Positions 11,001-17,897 of a DNA stretch of 34,048 nt are shown here, one piece after another. Numbering within the stretch: the stretch's first letter is position 1; the number at the start of each line of letters is the position of its first letter. Position numbers and translations under genes: made by a program. Source of the stretch: Planctomycetaceae bacterium (GTDB lineage: Bacteria > Planctomycetota > Planctomycetia > Planctomycetales > Planctomycetaceae); contig JAIXZD010000114.1 in the NCBI GenBank assembly GCA_027489895.1, forward strand, positions 1 through 34,048, read 5' to 3'. Under the pieces are notes generated by a model. The model saw only the letters and a program-made list of their open reading frames with translations. It did no database searches and was not told the DNA's origin.

Positions 11001-12289
11001 GGATGAGCAGGCGGCTTCCCCGCAACCGGATACTCAATCCGCAACCCCGCCAACCGCGCCCCATCACCAGCCGACTTGTCCGCCTCCAAAACATCACCCA
11101 GGTCGCTCACCGCAACCACCACGTGCACATCACCGTCCGGACCAGGCGCTGGTAGCGGGAATCGAATCGTTCGCGACGCCACCACCGGCGTGACAGGCGT
11201 CATCCACTTCGAAACCCCGCCTTCGCGCCCCGCCTGCCCCACCGGATTGAACTTCCAAAGTGCCGCCTGCCATGCCGTGATCTCACTCACCAGACCCGGC
11301 AAATCCTCCGCGCTCGCCTTCCGCACGCGAGCACGCCACAAGTCCAGCGGCGACCACACGGTCTCTGGCAGCGGCGACTCAATCACCTCCCACAGCGTGT
11401 TGAGATACCGCCCGCTCAACCCGCTGCGCCGCGCCACCCCTTCCCGCGCTGTGACGCCCTCCTTAAGAACGTCTCGTTCCCTGACGAGAACCGCAAGATA
11501 TCGCTCCAGCGGAAGCGCCCCGCCTTCCTGGTTCTCCGCCCGAACCTCTTGCAACTGCAGCACGCCCGCCCGTCCCGCCGCCGTGTACCGCGCATAGAAG
11601 TCGCGAATCCGCGCCAGCATCTCGTCCGTCTGATCGCGTCGCGTCTCCGCCCCAGAGAACCGCACCCCGTCTGGCAACAGCACGAGGTGACGCGCCACCG
11701 ACTTCCCCGCATCGAGATACTTTTGCACCAGTGCGGGCGACATCCCTTGCCCGCTCCCGACGTTCGTAAACCCCTCGCCCGCCGCCCCATCCACCGGGAA
11801 CTCGCGGGCCGGGTCGAGCGAATCGACACCCGTCAGATCGCGCACCGCATACGTGTATTCCGAGTTATCAAGTCGGCGCAGCGCGACCGGACCAGGATCG
11901 CCCGCATACGCCTTCGCTTCCTCGGCGAAAAACTCGGATAGCCACTGCTTTAGCCGACCGCGTTCGGCATCACTCGGCTGCATGCCCTCCGGCGGGGGCA
12001 TGTCCCCCGTATCGAGCACCTCCCGAATCCGCAGCCAGACCTGCTGCTTGCCGCGGACCTGAGCCAGCGTGGGGAACTCCCCAAAATCGAGCTCTCCCTC
12101 GGCGAGCTCCTTCCCATGACAGGCCTGGCAATACCGCTCCAACAGCGGCTTCGCCACCTCGTCATACTCGCGTGCCAGCCGGGCCACCACGACATCCTCG
12201 GCCTGCGCCGGCGCTGACAACAGGGTCGACAACAGTGCCGCCCTCAGCATCAGCCCAACCACCAGTCCGATTGGCGAAACCCGTTTCAT
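8024..12289 (-). CDS. Planctomycete cytochrome c-type protein, PSCyt1-DUF1587-DUF1595-DUF1592-DUF1588-DUF1585
   Basis: The product is 1421 aa from ATG 12289, which has GGAGG 8 nt upstream and begins a good signal peptide (MKRVSPIGLVVGLMLRAA, cleavage near AQA-ED). The open frame extends further upstream, but that part only translates intergenic hairpins. CQACH (54-58) is the PSCyt1 haem-binding motif. DNSEYTYAVRDLTG marks DUF1587 (PSD3). LSFFLWSSLPDEELR marks DUF1592 (PSD4). RTSPILRGNWV and a second haem motif, CARCH (1299-1303), lie in DUF1588 (PSCyt3). The end (KLMGYALGREV) matches DUF1585 (PSD2). A long middle section (about 330-960) has no domain I recognise. This is an exported, likely c-type cytochrome. 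The family is abundant in planctomycetes, often beside DUF1501/DUF1552 genes; its biochemical role is unproven. Here the neighbours are a kinase and a WD40 protein. Confidence 0.93.
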   Translation of the reverse strand: MKRVSPIGLVVGLMLRAALLSTLLSAPAQAEDVVVARLAREYDEVAKPLLERYCQACHGKELAEGELDFGEFPTLAQVRGKQQVWLRIREVLDTGDMPPPEGMQPSDAERGRLKQWLSEFFAEEAKAYAGDPGPVALRRLDNSEYTYAVRDLTGVDSLDPAREFPVDGAAGEGFTNVGSGQGMSPALVQKYLDAGKSVARHLVLLPDGVRFSGAETRRDQTDEMLARIRDFYARYTAAGRAGVLQLQEVRAENQEGGALPLERYLAVLVRERDVLKEGVTAREGVARRSGLSGRYLNTLWEVIESPLPETVWSPLDLWRARVRKASAEDLPGLVSEITAWQAALWKFNPVGQAGREGGVSKWMTPVTPVVASRTIRFPLPAPGPDGDVHVVVAVSDLGDVLEADKSAGDGARLAGLRIEYPVAGKPPAHPALPLRDVRRVASAVSGLQTRELARTATYLTAVDAFRQRTDGVGAVAQELNLDAALLERWARWTGFGSEGRTIRGLLTNKATRIGGHAQVQGWSGENALSLTTNAANEPAKITTLTLPARSVSVHPSPTHDAVIVWKSPLAGRIRVSGLIADADPNCGNGTVWRVEQRGLRGTAALAGGTLANGATARFAPEAEVPVQVGDLVAFVVSAGGGDHVCDSTTVDLTLSEVGGESRNWVVSEELVDRVTEGNPLADLRGNPDVWHICGAAASNATENLVPPGTALAAWKSAVVGGGSAEERKSLAGRVETVVTTTDESALSEPDREFRRLLLDWNGPLGWVEIARSLPVGAVEAGVSPVPAERLPGWEESRFGKGLAGETLPAGDVELVAPVQLDLRLPASLARGGELVFELSPAASASGETSLQAQVAASREALRVLVPGEPIVVRAESAAQARWVTALRTLGDLFPPAVCYSRIVPVDEVVTLTLYFREDDQLRRLLLSREETATLDRLWDELLFVSQEPLELVVSLEQLIQFATQDRQDLVGPFEKMKGPVAARAEEFRRRLKEVEPAQLESVLKLAPQAWRRPTTEAEVESLRGLYARLRGAEIAHDEALRLVVARILTAPEFLYKLEQPGPGAESVAVSGSELASRLSFFLWSSLPDEELRAAGESGRLLEREELLKQTRRMLADPKARRLANHFLCQWLHVRDFDQSNDKSETLFPEFAGLKAEMNRETLLFCDDLLRNNGSILDLVSADHTFVNETLARHYGMAWPPANASLAPTGSIEVAPPGWQRVSGMQASGRGGVLGMATVLASQSGASRTSPILRGNWVYETLLGERLPKPPAGVPQLPEAVPEGLTERRMIEMHSSVKACARCHVRIDPFGFTLEQFDPIGRKRAQPVETTATLADGRKVEGLAGLRDYLVRERGREIVRQVTRKLMGYALGREVRLSDEPLLDDLNRQLAAKGDKIQTAIEFIVQSRPFREIRGREMEASQ

Positions 12290-12435
12290 CGCGGAGGCCT
12301 CCAGGAGCGCACAGGCAAACATGAGGCCCAAGTCTAACAGCCCCGCCCACCGCTTGGGCAGCGTCTCCTCCCCCAGCGTCTGGGTCTTCGCTCCGTTCAA
12401 CGGAGCACCCGCCGCCATGGGCTCAAAGGCCGTGC

Positions 12436-12464
12436 CATGCTTGCACCGCTTCGGGGCAAGCATG
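12436..12464. repeat. Perfect 9-bp hairpin CATGCTTGC/GCAAGCATG
   Basis: The arms at 12436-12444 and 12456-12464 are perfectly complementary, with an 11-nt loop. The minus strand contains GCTTGCCCCG, which recurs in the second hairpin 85 nt away. This is probably a dispersed palindromic element; no T-tract follows, so it is not a classical terminator. Confidence 0.6.
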
Positions 12465-12548
12465 CCGACCATGAGACAACGCAGCCCTCCCCAAAAACCG
12501 CGCACTCCCCGGAATCAAGCCGCGAAAAGAGTCGAAAGCCGTTCGCAT

Positions 12549-12574
12549 GCTCGCCCCGCAAAGCCGGGGCAAGC
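12549..12574 (-). repeat. Second GCTTGCCCCG hairpin, possible terminator of the WD40 gene
   Basis: The arms at 12549-12558 and 12565-12574 give nine Watson-Crick pairs plus one position that is G-U in minus-strand RNA; the loop is 6 nt. It lies 25 nt past the stop of the WD40 gene. It shares the minus-strand core GCTTGCCCCG with the hairpin at 12436-12464. No U-run follows. Confidence 0.55.
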
Positions 12575-12598
12575 AGGACACACCGCATCCCGCACCAC

Positions 12599-13678
12599 CT
12601 ACCGCGACGCATCCCCCAGCGCTCGCACGTCGACAAACCGCCCCGCGCCACCCGTCACCAGCAGCGTCTCATCCGCGCTTACCGCCAGCGCCTGCACCGC
12701 ATACCCACACGCCACGCGCCGCTCGACCTCGCCCGAAGGCACTTTCCACACCACCACGTCGCCCGACCAACTCCCGGCGAACAGCCGTGTCTCGGTGGCG
12801 ACCAGTCGCGAGACCGGGGAATTCGCTCCTTCCAAGCGGCGCTCCACCGTCCAGTTCGCGGGGTTCCAGAGCAGCACCGAGCCATTCCAGTCCGCCGTCG
12901 CGACAGTCTTACCAGAGGCCGATTGTGCGAGGCTCGAAATCTGCGAAGTGTGCTCGCGGCGATTCACCGCCTCCCGCTGCGGATCCGCCCAGGTGACACG
13001 CAATTCTCCCGTCGCATCCGTCGACGCCAGCCACGCCCCCCGCGGACCAAACTGCAGCCCCGTCACCGCGCCGCCATGTCCCCGCTCTTCGACCCGCGAC
13101 GCACCCGTCGCCACATCCAGCCGCCACAGCCCGCCGGTCGCCAGCCCCACGACAATCTCCGAGGTCTCCGGATGCGTCGCCAGCGCCGTGGGCGGGGCCG
13201 GTAGCCCTGGCATCACCCGGCTGCCCAACTCCTTCCAATCCCATAACAGCAGCCGTTCACCCAGCGTCGACGCCAGCAGATGGCCATCACGCGTCGCCAC
13301 CATCGCCGTCAGCGGTTGCGTGGTGATCGCCGATTCCCCGCGCGTCGACCAGTCCTCGCGTGTCAGAAACAGCACCGAACCACTCGCCGTCCCCGCCGCG
13401 AGCGTCGTCCCGGCATTCGAAAACACCAACTCCGTGACCGAGCCCGCGGGCAGCGCGACCCGCCGCGTCACATCGCCAGGCGGCCGTCCCTGCCACCAAG
13501 TCCAACCCCACCACCCGCCCCCCGCACTCACCGCCAACAAAACCAGCGCCACCCCGCTCCGAATCAGGACCCCACGCCCCACCCGATACCACGGCACGAC
13601 CACCTCATCCGACGAGTCCTCCTCCTCGTAGTCCTCATCGTCCTCTTGGTCTTCATCAGGTTCGGTCGCGCGATCCAT
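12599..13678 (-). CDS. Membrane-anchored WD40-like seven-bladed beta-propeller protein
   Basis: The product is 359 aa from ATG 13678, preceded by a purine-rich GGGGTGGGGT. A longer frame exists, but it reads through the palindromic repeats at 13695-13750, so I reject it. Residues 7-25 are strongly acidic (DEDQEDDEDYEEED). A single hydrophobic segment (about 37-61, WWGWTWW end) should anchor the protein, with the propeller outside the cytoplasm. Seven WD40-like blades follow, including STLGERLLLWDWK, ATADWNGSVLLWNP and AGSWSGDVVVWKVP; the count matches one closed propeller. It presumably acts as a protein-binding scaffold. It is co-directional with the cytochrome gene downstream and may work with it, but the gap with two palindromes argues for partly separate expression. 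The partner is unknown. Confidence 0.87.
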   Translation of the reverse strand: MDRATEPDEDQEDDEDYEEEDSSDEVVVPWYRVGRGVLIRSGVALVLLAVSAGGGWWGWTWWQGRPPGDVTRRVALPAGSVTELVFSNAGTTLAAGTASGSVLFLTREDWSTRGESAITTQPLTAMVATRDGHLLASTLGERLLLWDWKELGSRVMPGLPAPPTALATHPETSEIVVGLATGGLWRLDVATGASRVEERGHGGAVTGLQFGPRGAWLASTDATGELRVTWADPQREAVNRREHTSQISSLAQSASGKTVATADWNGSVLLWNPANWTVERRLEGANSPVSRLVATETRLFAGSWSGDVVVWKVPSGEVERRVACGYAVQALAVSADETLLVTGGAGRFVDVRALGDASR

Positions 13679-13694
13679 ACCCCACCCCAGTCTT

Positions 13695-13719
13695 GTAGCG
13701 GAAGCGATGACGCTTCCCC
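13695..13719. repeat. GTAGCGGAA hairpin repeat, copy 1
   Basis: GTAGC is followed by the arms GGAAGCG (13700-13706) and CGCTTCC (13711-13717), loop ATGA, then CC. It is one of five copies in the window, all intergenic. Confidence 0.75.
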
Positions 13720-13724
13720 ATCCC

Positions 13725-13750
13725 ATAGCGGAAGCCGTGAGGCTTCCCCC
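13725..13750. repeat. GTAGCGGAA hairpin repeat, copy 2 (inner stem GCC/GGC)
   Basis: The arms GGAAGCC (13730-13736) and GGCTTCC (13741-13747) flank loop GTGA. Relative to copy 1 the inner stem changed on both sides (GCG/CGC to GCC/GGC), which keeps pairing intact. It lies 6 nt from copy 1, upstream of the WD40 start. Confidence 0.75.
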
Positions 13751-13821
13751 GCGTGGCCAACCAACCATCACACCCAGCCACTACGGGGGCCCCATCACCT
13801 CACACCCCTCACCGCCGCCCC

Positions 13822-15153
13822 TTACGCCTCCGTCTGGAACGGCGACCGCTGCGGGCGCGACAGATGCGTGTTCGCCTCATCATCCCCAACGAACCGTTCC
13901 GCAACCGGGTCCCACGTCAGCTTCCGCTGCAGACGGATCGACGCATTCCCGATATGGCAAATGCTCACCGTCCGATGCTGCGTCTCCGCATCCGAAATCG
14001 GTGCCTTGCGATCTTCCACCGCCCGGAAGAAGTCCTCCATATGACTCACCGGCTTCCGGTCCTTCCCATAAATCTCCTGGACCAACGCCATCGTCTTGTC
14101 CTTCAGCCCCTGATCCTTGTCCTGCTCTTCGATCGGCTTCCCGGTAATCCGGCCCCGATTCACGAACATCCGCCCCTCGCTGCCTTCAAACAGCAGCCCT
14201 TCGTTCCCCGTCGTCACCTCGACTTCAATGTCGCCCGGGTACGTGAGGAACAGCGACGGATGCTTCGGCGTGTTGTATCCGTTCTCGATCCCCGGCAGCT
14301 TCGTCTTCGAGCCATCCACCGTCAGCGGCCCCGACCGTTCCTGACCCAGCGCCCACTGACAGATATCGATATGGTGTGCCCCCCAGTCGGTCAGAATCCC
14401 GCCGGAGTATTCGTACCACCAGCGGAAGCTGAAGTGACATCGTTCCGGGCAATAGTCCACTTCCGGAGCCTGGCCCAGCCAACTGTTCCAGTCGAGGTTT
14501 TCAGGCACCGGCTTGCCTGCGAACGGTCCGCCCTCGGCCGTTGATTGCGGCAACTGGACCGTCACCTTCTTGATCTTCCCCAACTGCCCCGACCGCACCG
14601 TCGCCACCGCCCGGATGAAAAGCCCCAGGTCACTCCGCTGCTGCGTCCCCACCTGCAGCACCTTGCCGGTCTCTTTCATCACCTTGAGGATCTGCTGACC
14701 TTCTGCCACCGTCAGCGTCAGCGGCTTCTCGCAGTAGACATCCTTCCCGGCCTTCATCGAGTCGATCACCATCTTCGTGTGCCAGTGGTCCGGCGCACCG
14801 ATCGTCACGCACGAAATGTCCTGACGCTCGAGCAGCTTCCGATAGTCGCCCAGAAGCTCGACATCAATTTCCTTCTGGCGCGTGGCAAGCTGATCCTTGG
14901 CGCGATTCAGATGGTTCTTGTCGACATCCGCGACCGCGACCACATCTCCGTACTGGGCGGCCGTCATCATCACGTACGTGCCCTGACCACCAACGCCGAT
15001 CGCGCCCAGCTTCCTCCGGGCACTCGACGCGGGCTTCTCCTCGCCGTACGTCAGGTCCGCCATCCAGGCGGGAACCAGTCCGGCACTAGTCGCGACCAGA
15101 CCGGCCGCCTTCAGAAAGTCGCGTCGAGACGCGGTGAGACGAGAACGCTGCAT
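13822..15153 (-). CDS. Tat-exported Gfo/Idh/MocA-family oxidoreductase
   Basis: The product is 443 aa from ATG 15153, which follows GGTGGTGA; an in-frame ATG at 15165 would add four residues. The Tat signal is TASRRDFLKAAG (twin Arg at 10-11) with a hydrophobic stretch to about residue 30. The Rossmann nucleotide-binding start is LGAIGVGGQGTYV, followed by AVADVD. The family signature CEKPLTLTVAEG marks the active-site lysine region. HFSFRWWYEYSGGILTDWGAHHID is typical of planctomycete exported members with the bacterial-type C-terminal domain. The family oxidises or reduces sugars and cyclitols with NAD(P), which usually travels with the folded protein through Tat. The substrate cannot be read from sequence. 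The gene is probably monocistronic. Confidence 0.93.
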   Translation of the reverse strand: MQRSRLTASRRDFLKAAGLVATSAGLVPAWMADLTYGEEKPASSARRKLGAIGVGGQGTYVMMTAAQYGDVVAVADVDKNHLNRAKDQLATRQKEIDVELLGDYRKLLERQDISCVTIGAPDHWHTKMVIDSMKAGKDVYCEKPLTLTVAEGQQILKVMKETGKVLQVGTQQRSDLGLFIRAVATVRSGQLGKIKKVTVQLPQSTAEGGPFAGKPVPENLDWNSWLGQAPEVDYCPERCHFSFRWWYEYSGGILTDWGAHHIDICQWALGQERSGPLTVDGSKTKLPGIENGYNTPKHPSLFLTYPGDIEVEVTTGNEGLLFEGSEGRMFVNRGRITGKPIEEQDKDQGLKDKTMALVQEIYGKDRKPVSHMEDFFRAVEDRKAPISDAETQHRTVSICHIGNASIRLQRKLTWDPVAERFVGDDEANTHLSRPQRSPFQTEA

Positions 15154-15245
15154 GTCACCACCCATAAGCTGAGTTTTCTTAAGACCGGGGAACCAACATC
15201 CACTTCGTGACGATATCAGGATCGCCGTGCGCCCACAAAGAATGC

Positions 15246-15275
15246 AGAAACGCGCGGCCCAAAGGGGACCGCGCG
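15246..15275 (-). terminator. Stem-loop terminator after pilin-like paralogue A
   Basis: The arms CGCGCGG (15251-15257) and CCGCGCG (15269-15275) extend inward by CCC/GGG. On the minus strand TTTCT follows. It sits about 80 nt past the stop of paralogue A. The U-tract is short, so termination may be partial. Confidence 0.55.
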
Positions 15276-15354
15276 CTCTCGGTAATCGCACCGTCAGGTT
15301 TTACGCCCGAACGTCTGGGGAGTTCGCAGCGACAACCGTAACTTCAATTCGGCA

Positions 15355-15684
15355 TTACGACCCCGAACCTTCCTTGATCGAGGGATTCGTGCAGTACAGC
15401 GAGAAGCAGTCGTTGCAGTCACAGCAGCTCACGTCCGACAGGTCGCCGTAGGCGCTGCCCGCGGTCGTGATGTTGTGCACACCCTTCGTCGTCACCGTCC
15501 CCGCGTAGCTGTACGACTGGTTCAGCGAGCCAATCGCGTCACCCAGATCGTCCAGTTCGTGCAGGATCGACGCCTGCAGTTCCACCAGGCCCACAATCAG
15601 GCCGATCACCAGAATCGTCGACACAAGAATCAACTCGGCCGAAACAATGAAACCCGACTCATCCCGAACAAATGCCTGCATCAT
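15355..15684 (-). CDS. Pilin-like cysteine-rich small membrane protein, paralogue A
   Basis: The product is 109 aa from ATG 15684; a second ATG follows directly, and GGGGACC lies upstream. The N-terminus RDESGFIVSAEL resembles a class III prepilin signal, with a short charged leader, Gly11, a hydrophobic helix (about 18-38) and a Glu. The Glu is at +6 after Gly rather than the usual +5. An acidic segment (HELDDLGDAIGSLNQSYSY) and a tail with C87, C88, C90 and C98 follow; this copy has an extra C93. It differs from paralogue B at about a dozen positions, six of them in the first ten residues. I recognise it as a conserved planctomycete small-protein type without assigned function. It lies near the Tad locus and has its own terminator. 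It could be an alternative pilin, a pseudopilin or a surface anchor; none is shown. Confidence 0.8.
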   Translation of the reverse strand: MMQAFVRDESGFIVSAELILVSTILVIGLIVGLVELQASILHELDDLGDAIGSLNQSYSYAGTVTTKGVHNITTAGSAYGDLSDVSCCDCNDCFSLYCTNPSIKEGSGS

Positions 15685-15789
15685 GTGTTGGTCCCCAGAA
15701 CCAGAACAAAAAAACGTCACACCACATCCACGCGTCAAATCGTTCCCTCGCCGTGCGCGGCCATTTCCGTAAACACGGCACTCACTCAA

Positions 15790-15829
15790 CAAAAACAGCC
15801 CCGGAAAGATCGAAATCTCTCCGAGGCTG
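15790..15829 (-). terminator. Rho-independent terminator after pilin-like paralogue B
   Basis: The arms run from CAGCC (15796-15800) to GGCTG (15825-15829). In minus-strand RNA the stem continues through CGGA/UCCG and AGAU/AUCU with two G-U pairs and a UUCG tetraloop. The run TTTTTGTT follows directly. This is a strong canonical terminator 70 nt past the stop. Confidence 0.85.
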
Positions 15830-15898
15830 CCGAACTCCAAAGCCGGTCCCAGTCGTATCGTCGTGCCGAATTGCGAACGGGCCAGGCGACTTGGTGAG

Positions 15899-16228
15899 TT
15901 ACGAACCCGAACCTTCCTTGATCGACGGGTTCGTGCAGTACAGCGAAGCACCGTCGTTGCAGTCACAGCAGTTCACGTCCGACAGATCTTGGTACGCGCT
16001 GCCGGCGGTCGTGATGTTGTGCACACCCTTCGTCGTCACCGTCCCGGCGTAGCTGTACGACTGGTTCAGCGAGCCAATCGCTTCGCCCAGGTCGTTCAGT
16101 TCGTGCAGGATCGACGCCTGCAGTTCAACCAGACCAACGATCAGGCCGATCACGAGGATCGTCGAGACGAGGATCAGTTCAGCCGAAACGATGAACCCGG
16201 CTTCGTCATTCAGGAAATTCTTGACCAT
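15899..16228 (-). CDS. Pilin-like cysteine-rich small membrane protein, paralogue B
   Basis: The product is 109 aa from ATG 16228 with AAAGGA about 9 nt upstream. The order is NDEAGFIVSAEL, hydrophobic helix (about 18-38), conserved GLVELQASILHELNDLGEAI, a Thr/Gly-rich middle, then CCDC (87-90) and C98 before PSIKEGSGS. It is nearly identical to paralogue A from residue 11 onward and close to paralogue C. The spacing of the four cysteines is invariant in all three copies, which suggests disulphides or metal binding outside the membrane. Its own terminator (15790-15829) separates it from paralogue A, so the copies are probably independent transcripts. The function is unknown. Confidence 0.85.
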   Translation of the reverse strand: MVKNFLNDEAGFIVSAELILVSTILVIGLIVGLVELQASILHELNDLGEAIGSLNQSYSYAGTVTTKGVHNITTAGSAYQDLSDVNCCDCNDGASLYCTNPSIKEGSGS

Positions 16229-16433
16229 GCTTGAGAGTCCTTTTGTCGAGAGACACACGAGAGAGAGAGAGTCGTCCTTCCGATCCGGGTGGGTGGCCCG
16301 ACCCATTCCGGAGTTCGCAAACGGCCCGGCCAGGCCATCCGCGATTCCCAAACGGCCAGATCGATTCGCCCGATCAGACTGTCTGGATTGCGACTACACG
16401 GTGAGTGCAGTCGCCGCTTGCAAGCAGGGATAT

Positions 16434-16461
16434 TGACAGGCCTGCCGAACGGCAGGCCTAC
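16434..16461. repeat. Dispersed TAGGC...GCCTGTCA hairpin, long form
   Basis: The arms AGGCCTGCCG (16438-16447) and CGGCAGGCCT (16450-16459) are perfectly complementary around AA. On the minus strand the element begins GTAGGC and ends GCCTGTCA, the same ends as the shorter element at 27454-27472 on the plus strand. It is probably a member of a dispersed repeat family. Confidence 0.55.
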
Positions 16462-16638
16462 AACGCAACGGCACAGCGGCCCGCCCCTCGGCCTCACGTG
16501 CCATCCACGACACGTACCAGGGGGAAAACCACCACATCCGACACGATCACTCTCAGGCAGTTGGTGTGCCGAATCCCAAGGCAACTCAAACGAGCGCGAG
16601 CAATGGGGACAGACTCTTGCACGAAAGTCGATGATTTC

Positions 16639-16680
16639 TGGCGGAAAACGGCCTATCGCGGCCATGTTCACTTTCCGCCA
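16639..16680. repeat. Compound hairpin (9-bp outer, 4-bp inner stem)
   Basis: The outer arms TGGCGGAAA (16639-16647) and TTTCCGCCA (16672-16680) are perfect. An inner GGCC (16650-16653)/GGCC (16660-16663) stem encloses TATCGC. The sequence just before it (16603-16621) reads GGGGACAGACTCTTGCACG. It could be a REP-like element or a small structured RNA; I cannot tell which. Confidence 0.45.
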
Positions 16681-16910
16681 CAGCGCCCGAAACACCGGAC
16701 GACCGCTTCCCCAGCGCGTTAAACCAGCCTGTCACGCGAAGCGCTCACAGCGCTCAACGCATGAATCAGTACACAGGGCATCCCTGTGATCGCGAATCCC
16801 ATCACGGGACTCCAGCGTCACTTCCCCTTCCAATTCAATTCGTCGCTCCACTTCACTTCTTCACTGTTGTTTCATTTCCTGAATACCGTTCGTCCACTCC
16901 CAGCTCGCAG

Positions 16911-16941
16911 AAAACCGGGAGCCCGCACGCGAGCCCCCGGT
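16911..16941 (-). terminator. Rho-independent terminator after pilin-like paralogue C
   Basis: The arms ACCGGG (16914-16919) and CCCGGT (16936-16941) are perfect. In minus-strand RNA the stem continues for seven more pairs, two of them G-U. TTTTCT follows on the minus strand. It lies 60 nt past the stop. Confidence 0.75.
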
Positions 16942-17000
16942 CTCCCTGTTCCCAAATCCAGGTCGCCAGCCAACCGGCCGGATCTCTGGAAGAATCATCT

Positions 17001-17336
17001 TCAGCTACCACCAGCGACTGGCTCCTTGACCGTCGGGTTCGTGCAGTACAGCGACGCCCCTTCGTTGCAGTCACAGCACGCCACATCCGATGTGTCGATG
17101 TATGCGCTGCCAGCGGTCGTAATCAGGTGAGTCCCCTTCGTCGTCACCGTCCCGGCGAAACTGTACGACTGGTTCAACGAACCGATCGCTTCGCCCAGAT
17201 CGTTCAGTTCGTGAATGATCGCTGCCTGCAGTTCGACCAGGCCCACGATCAGGCCGATCACCAGGATCGTCGCCACCAGGACCAGTTCCGCCGAGATGAT
17301 GAATCCCGCTTCGTCATTCCAGAAGTTGTTCAGCAT
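17001..17336 (-). CDS. Pilin-like cysteine-rich small membrane protein, paralogue C
   Basis: The product is 111 aa from ATG 17336 with GAAGGA about 8 nt upstream. The N-terminus is NDEAGFIISAEL, followed by a hydrophobic helix (LVLVATILVIGLIVGL), an acidic amphipathic stretch and a tail with C87, C88, C90 and C98. It is the most diverged copy: Ile or Val replace several core residues, and the end is TVKEPVAGGS instead of SIKEGSGS. It is nearest to cpaE but separated from it by 711 nt that include palindromic repeats. The short segment before its start shares ATCGGAAGG with the same region of paralogue B. The function is unknown; a pilin-like or anchor role is inferred from the N-terminus and location. 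Confidence 0.85.
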   Translation of the reverse strand: MLNNFWNDEAGFIISAELVLVATILVIGLIVGLVELQAAIIHELNDLGEAIGSLNQSYSFAGTVTTKGTHLITTAGSAYIDTSDVACCDCNEGASLYCTNPTVKEPVAGGS

Positions 17337-17872
17337 GAGAGAGTTCCTTCAACCTTCCGATTCGTTGGTGAGAGAGTTTGGTCACATCGTCACGCAAGGT
17401 CTTGGCCCAGACCTCGCTTCCGCGCGCTGCCGCATCCAGCCGCAACACCCGGCCTGAAGCCGGCCCCCAGGTCCGCCAGGCCGCCTGAGAGTGGCGACCG
17501 ACCCAAGTCCCGCTTCGGCGATCTCTCCGCCCGACCAGACCGCACAGGGGGCGAATCCCGTGCGACCGGCCAGGACGGCACAACCGCGTTCAAGCATGAA
17601 ACCGGTCGTCTCGTGTCGACCGGCCTGACCATCACAGACCGCACAACACATGCCAGCGACACAGCCGCGCTCTTGCGCTTTGCTGGTTCAATCCCGACAA
17701 CCAGCTCAACCCTCGGCCCGACAGTGGGTTACGCCATCAAACCCGGTCGCAACGATTCTTCCGAATCGCCCAATCGCAGCGCCAACTCCCAATGCAACGT
17801 CTCACCCGCTTAGCGCGATTGCGCCAATTCAGTCCCCCCCTTGAACAGTTGCCAATCCTCCCCGCCACCTCC

Positions 17873-17897
17873 GTAGCGGAAGCGATGACGCTTCCCC
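17873..17897. repeat. GTAGCGGAA hairpin repeat, copy 3
   Basis: The arms GGAAGCG (17878-17884) and CGCTTCC (17889-17895) flank loop ATGA; the 25-nt element has the same sequence as copy 1. It lies 150 nt past the cpaE stop, at the end of the Tad gene cluster. Confidence 0.75.

Larger units (their letters stand above)
12290..12598. other. Intergenic gap with two related palindromes
   Basis: These 309 nt separate the WD40 gene from the cytochrome gene. They hold the two hairpins listed at 12436-12464 and 12549-12574 and the Shine-Dalgarno of the cytochrome gene. Open frames crossing the gap translate the palindromes and are not credible genes. Confidence 0.6.
16229..17000. other. Intergenic gap with several structured elements, no gene recognised
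   Basis: These 772 nt lie between paralogues C and B. They contain the terminator at 16911-16941, a compound hairpin at 16639-16680 and a 10-bp hairpin at 16438-16459. The open frames that cross it show no domain, no ribosome-binding site and no remnant of a fourth paralogue. Confidence 0.6.

Noticed and set aside
12290-12505. Upstream extension of the cytochrome gene
   Set aside because: It translates palindromic DNA; the ATG at 12289 has a ribosome-binding site and begins a signal peptide.
13679-13771. Upstream extension of the WD40 gene
   Set aside because: It reads through two hairpin repeats; the ATG at 13678 follows a purine-rich stretch.
16257-16271. GA-rich run upstream of paralogue B
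   Set aside because: It is a short simple-sequence tract; I see no regulatory logic beyond proximity to the start.
16761-17813. 350-codon plus-strand open frame
   Set aside because: It is antisense to pilin-like paralogue C, which has conserved sequence in three copies.
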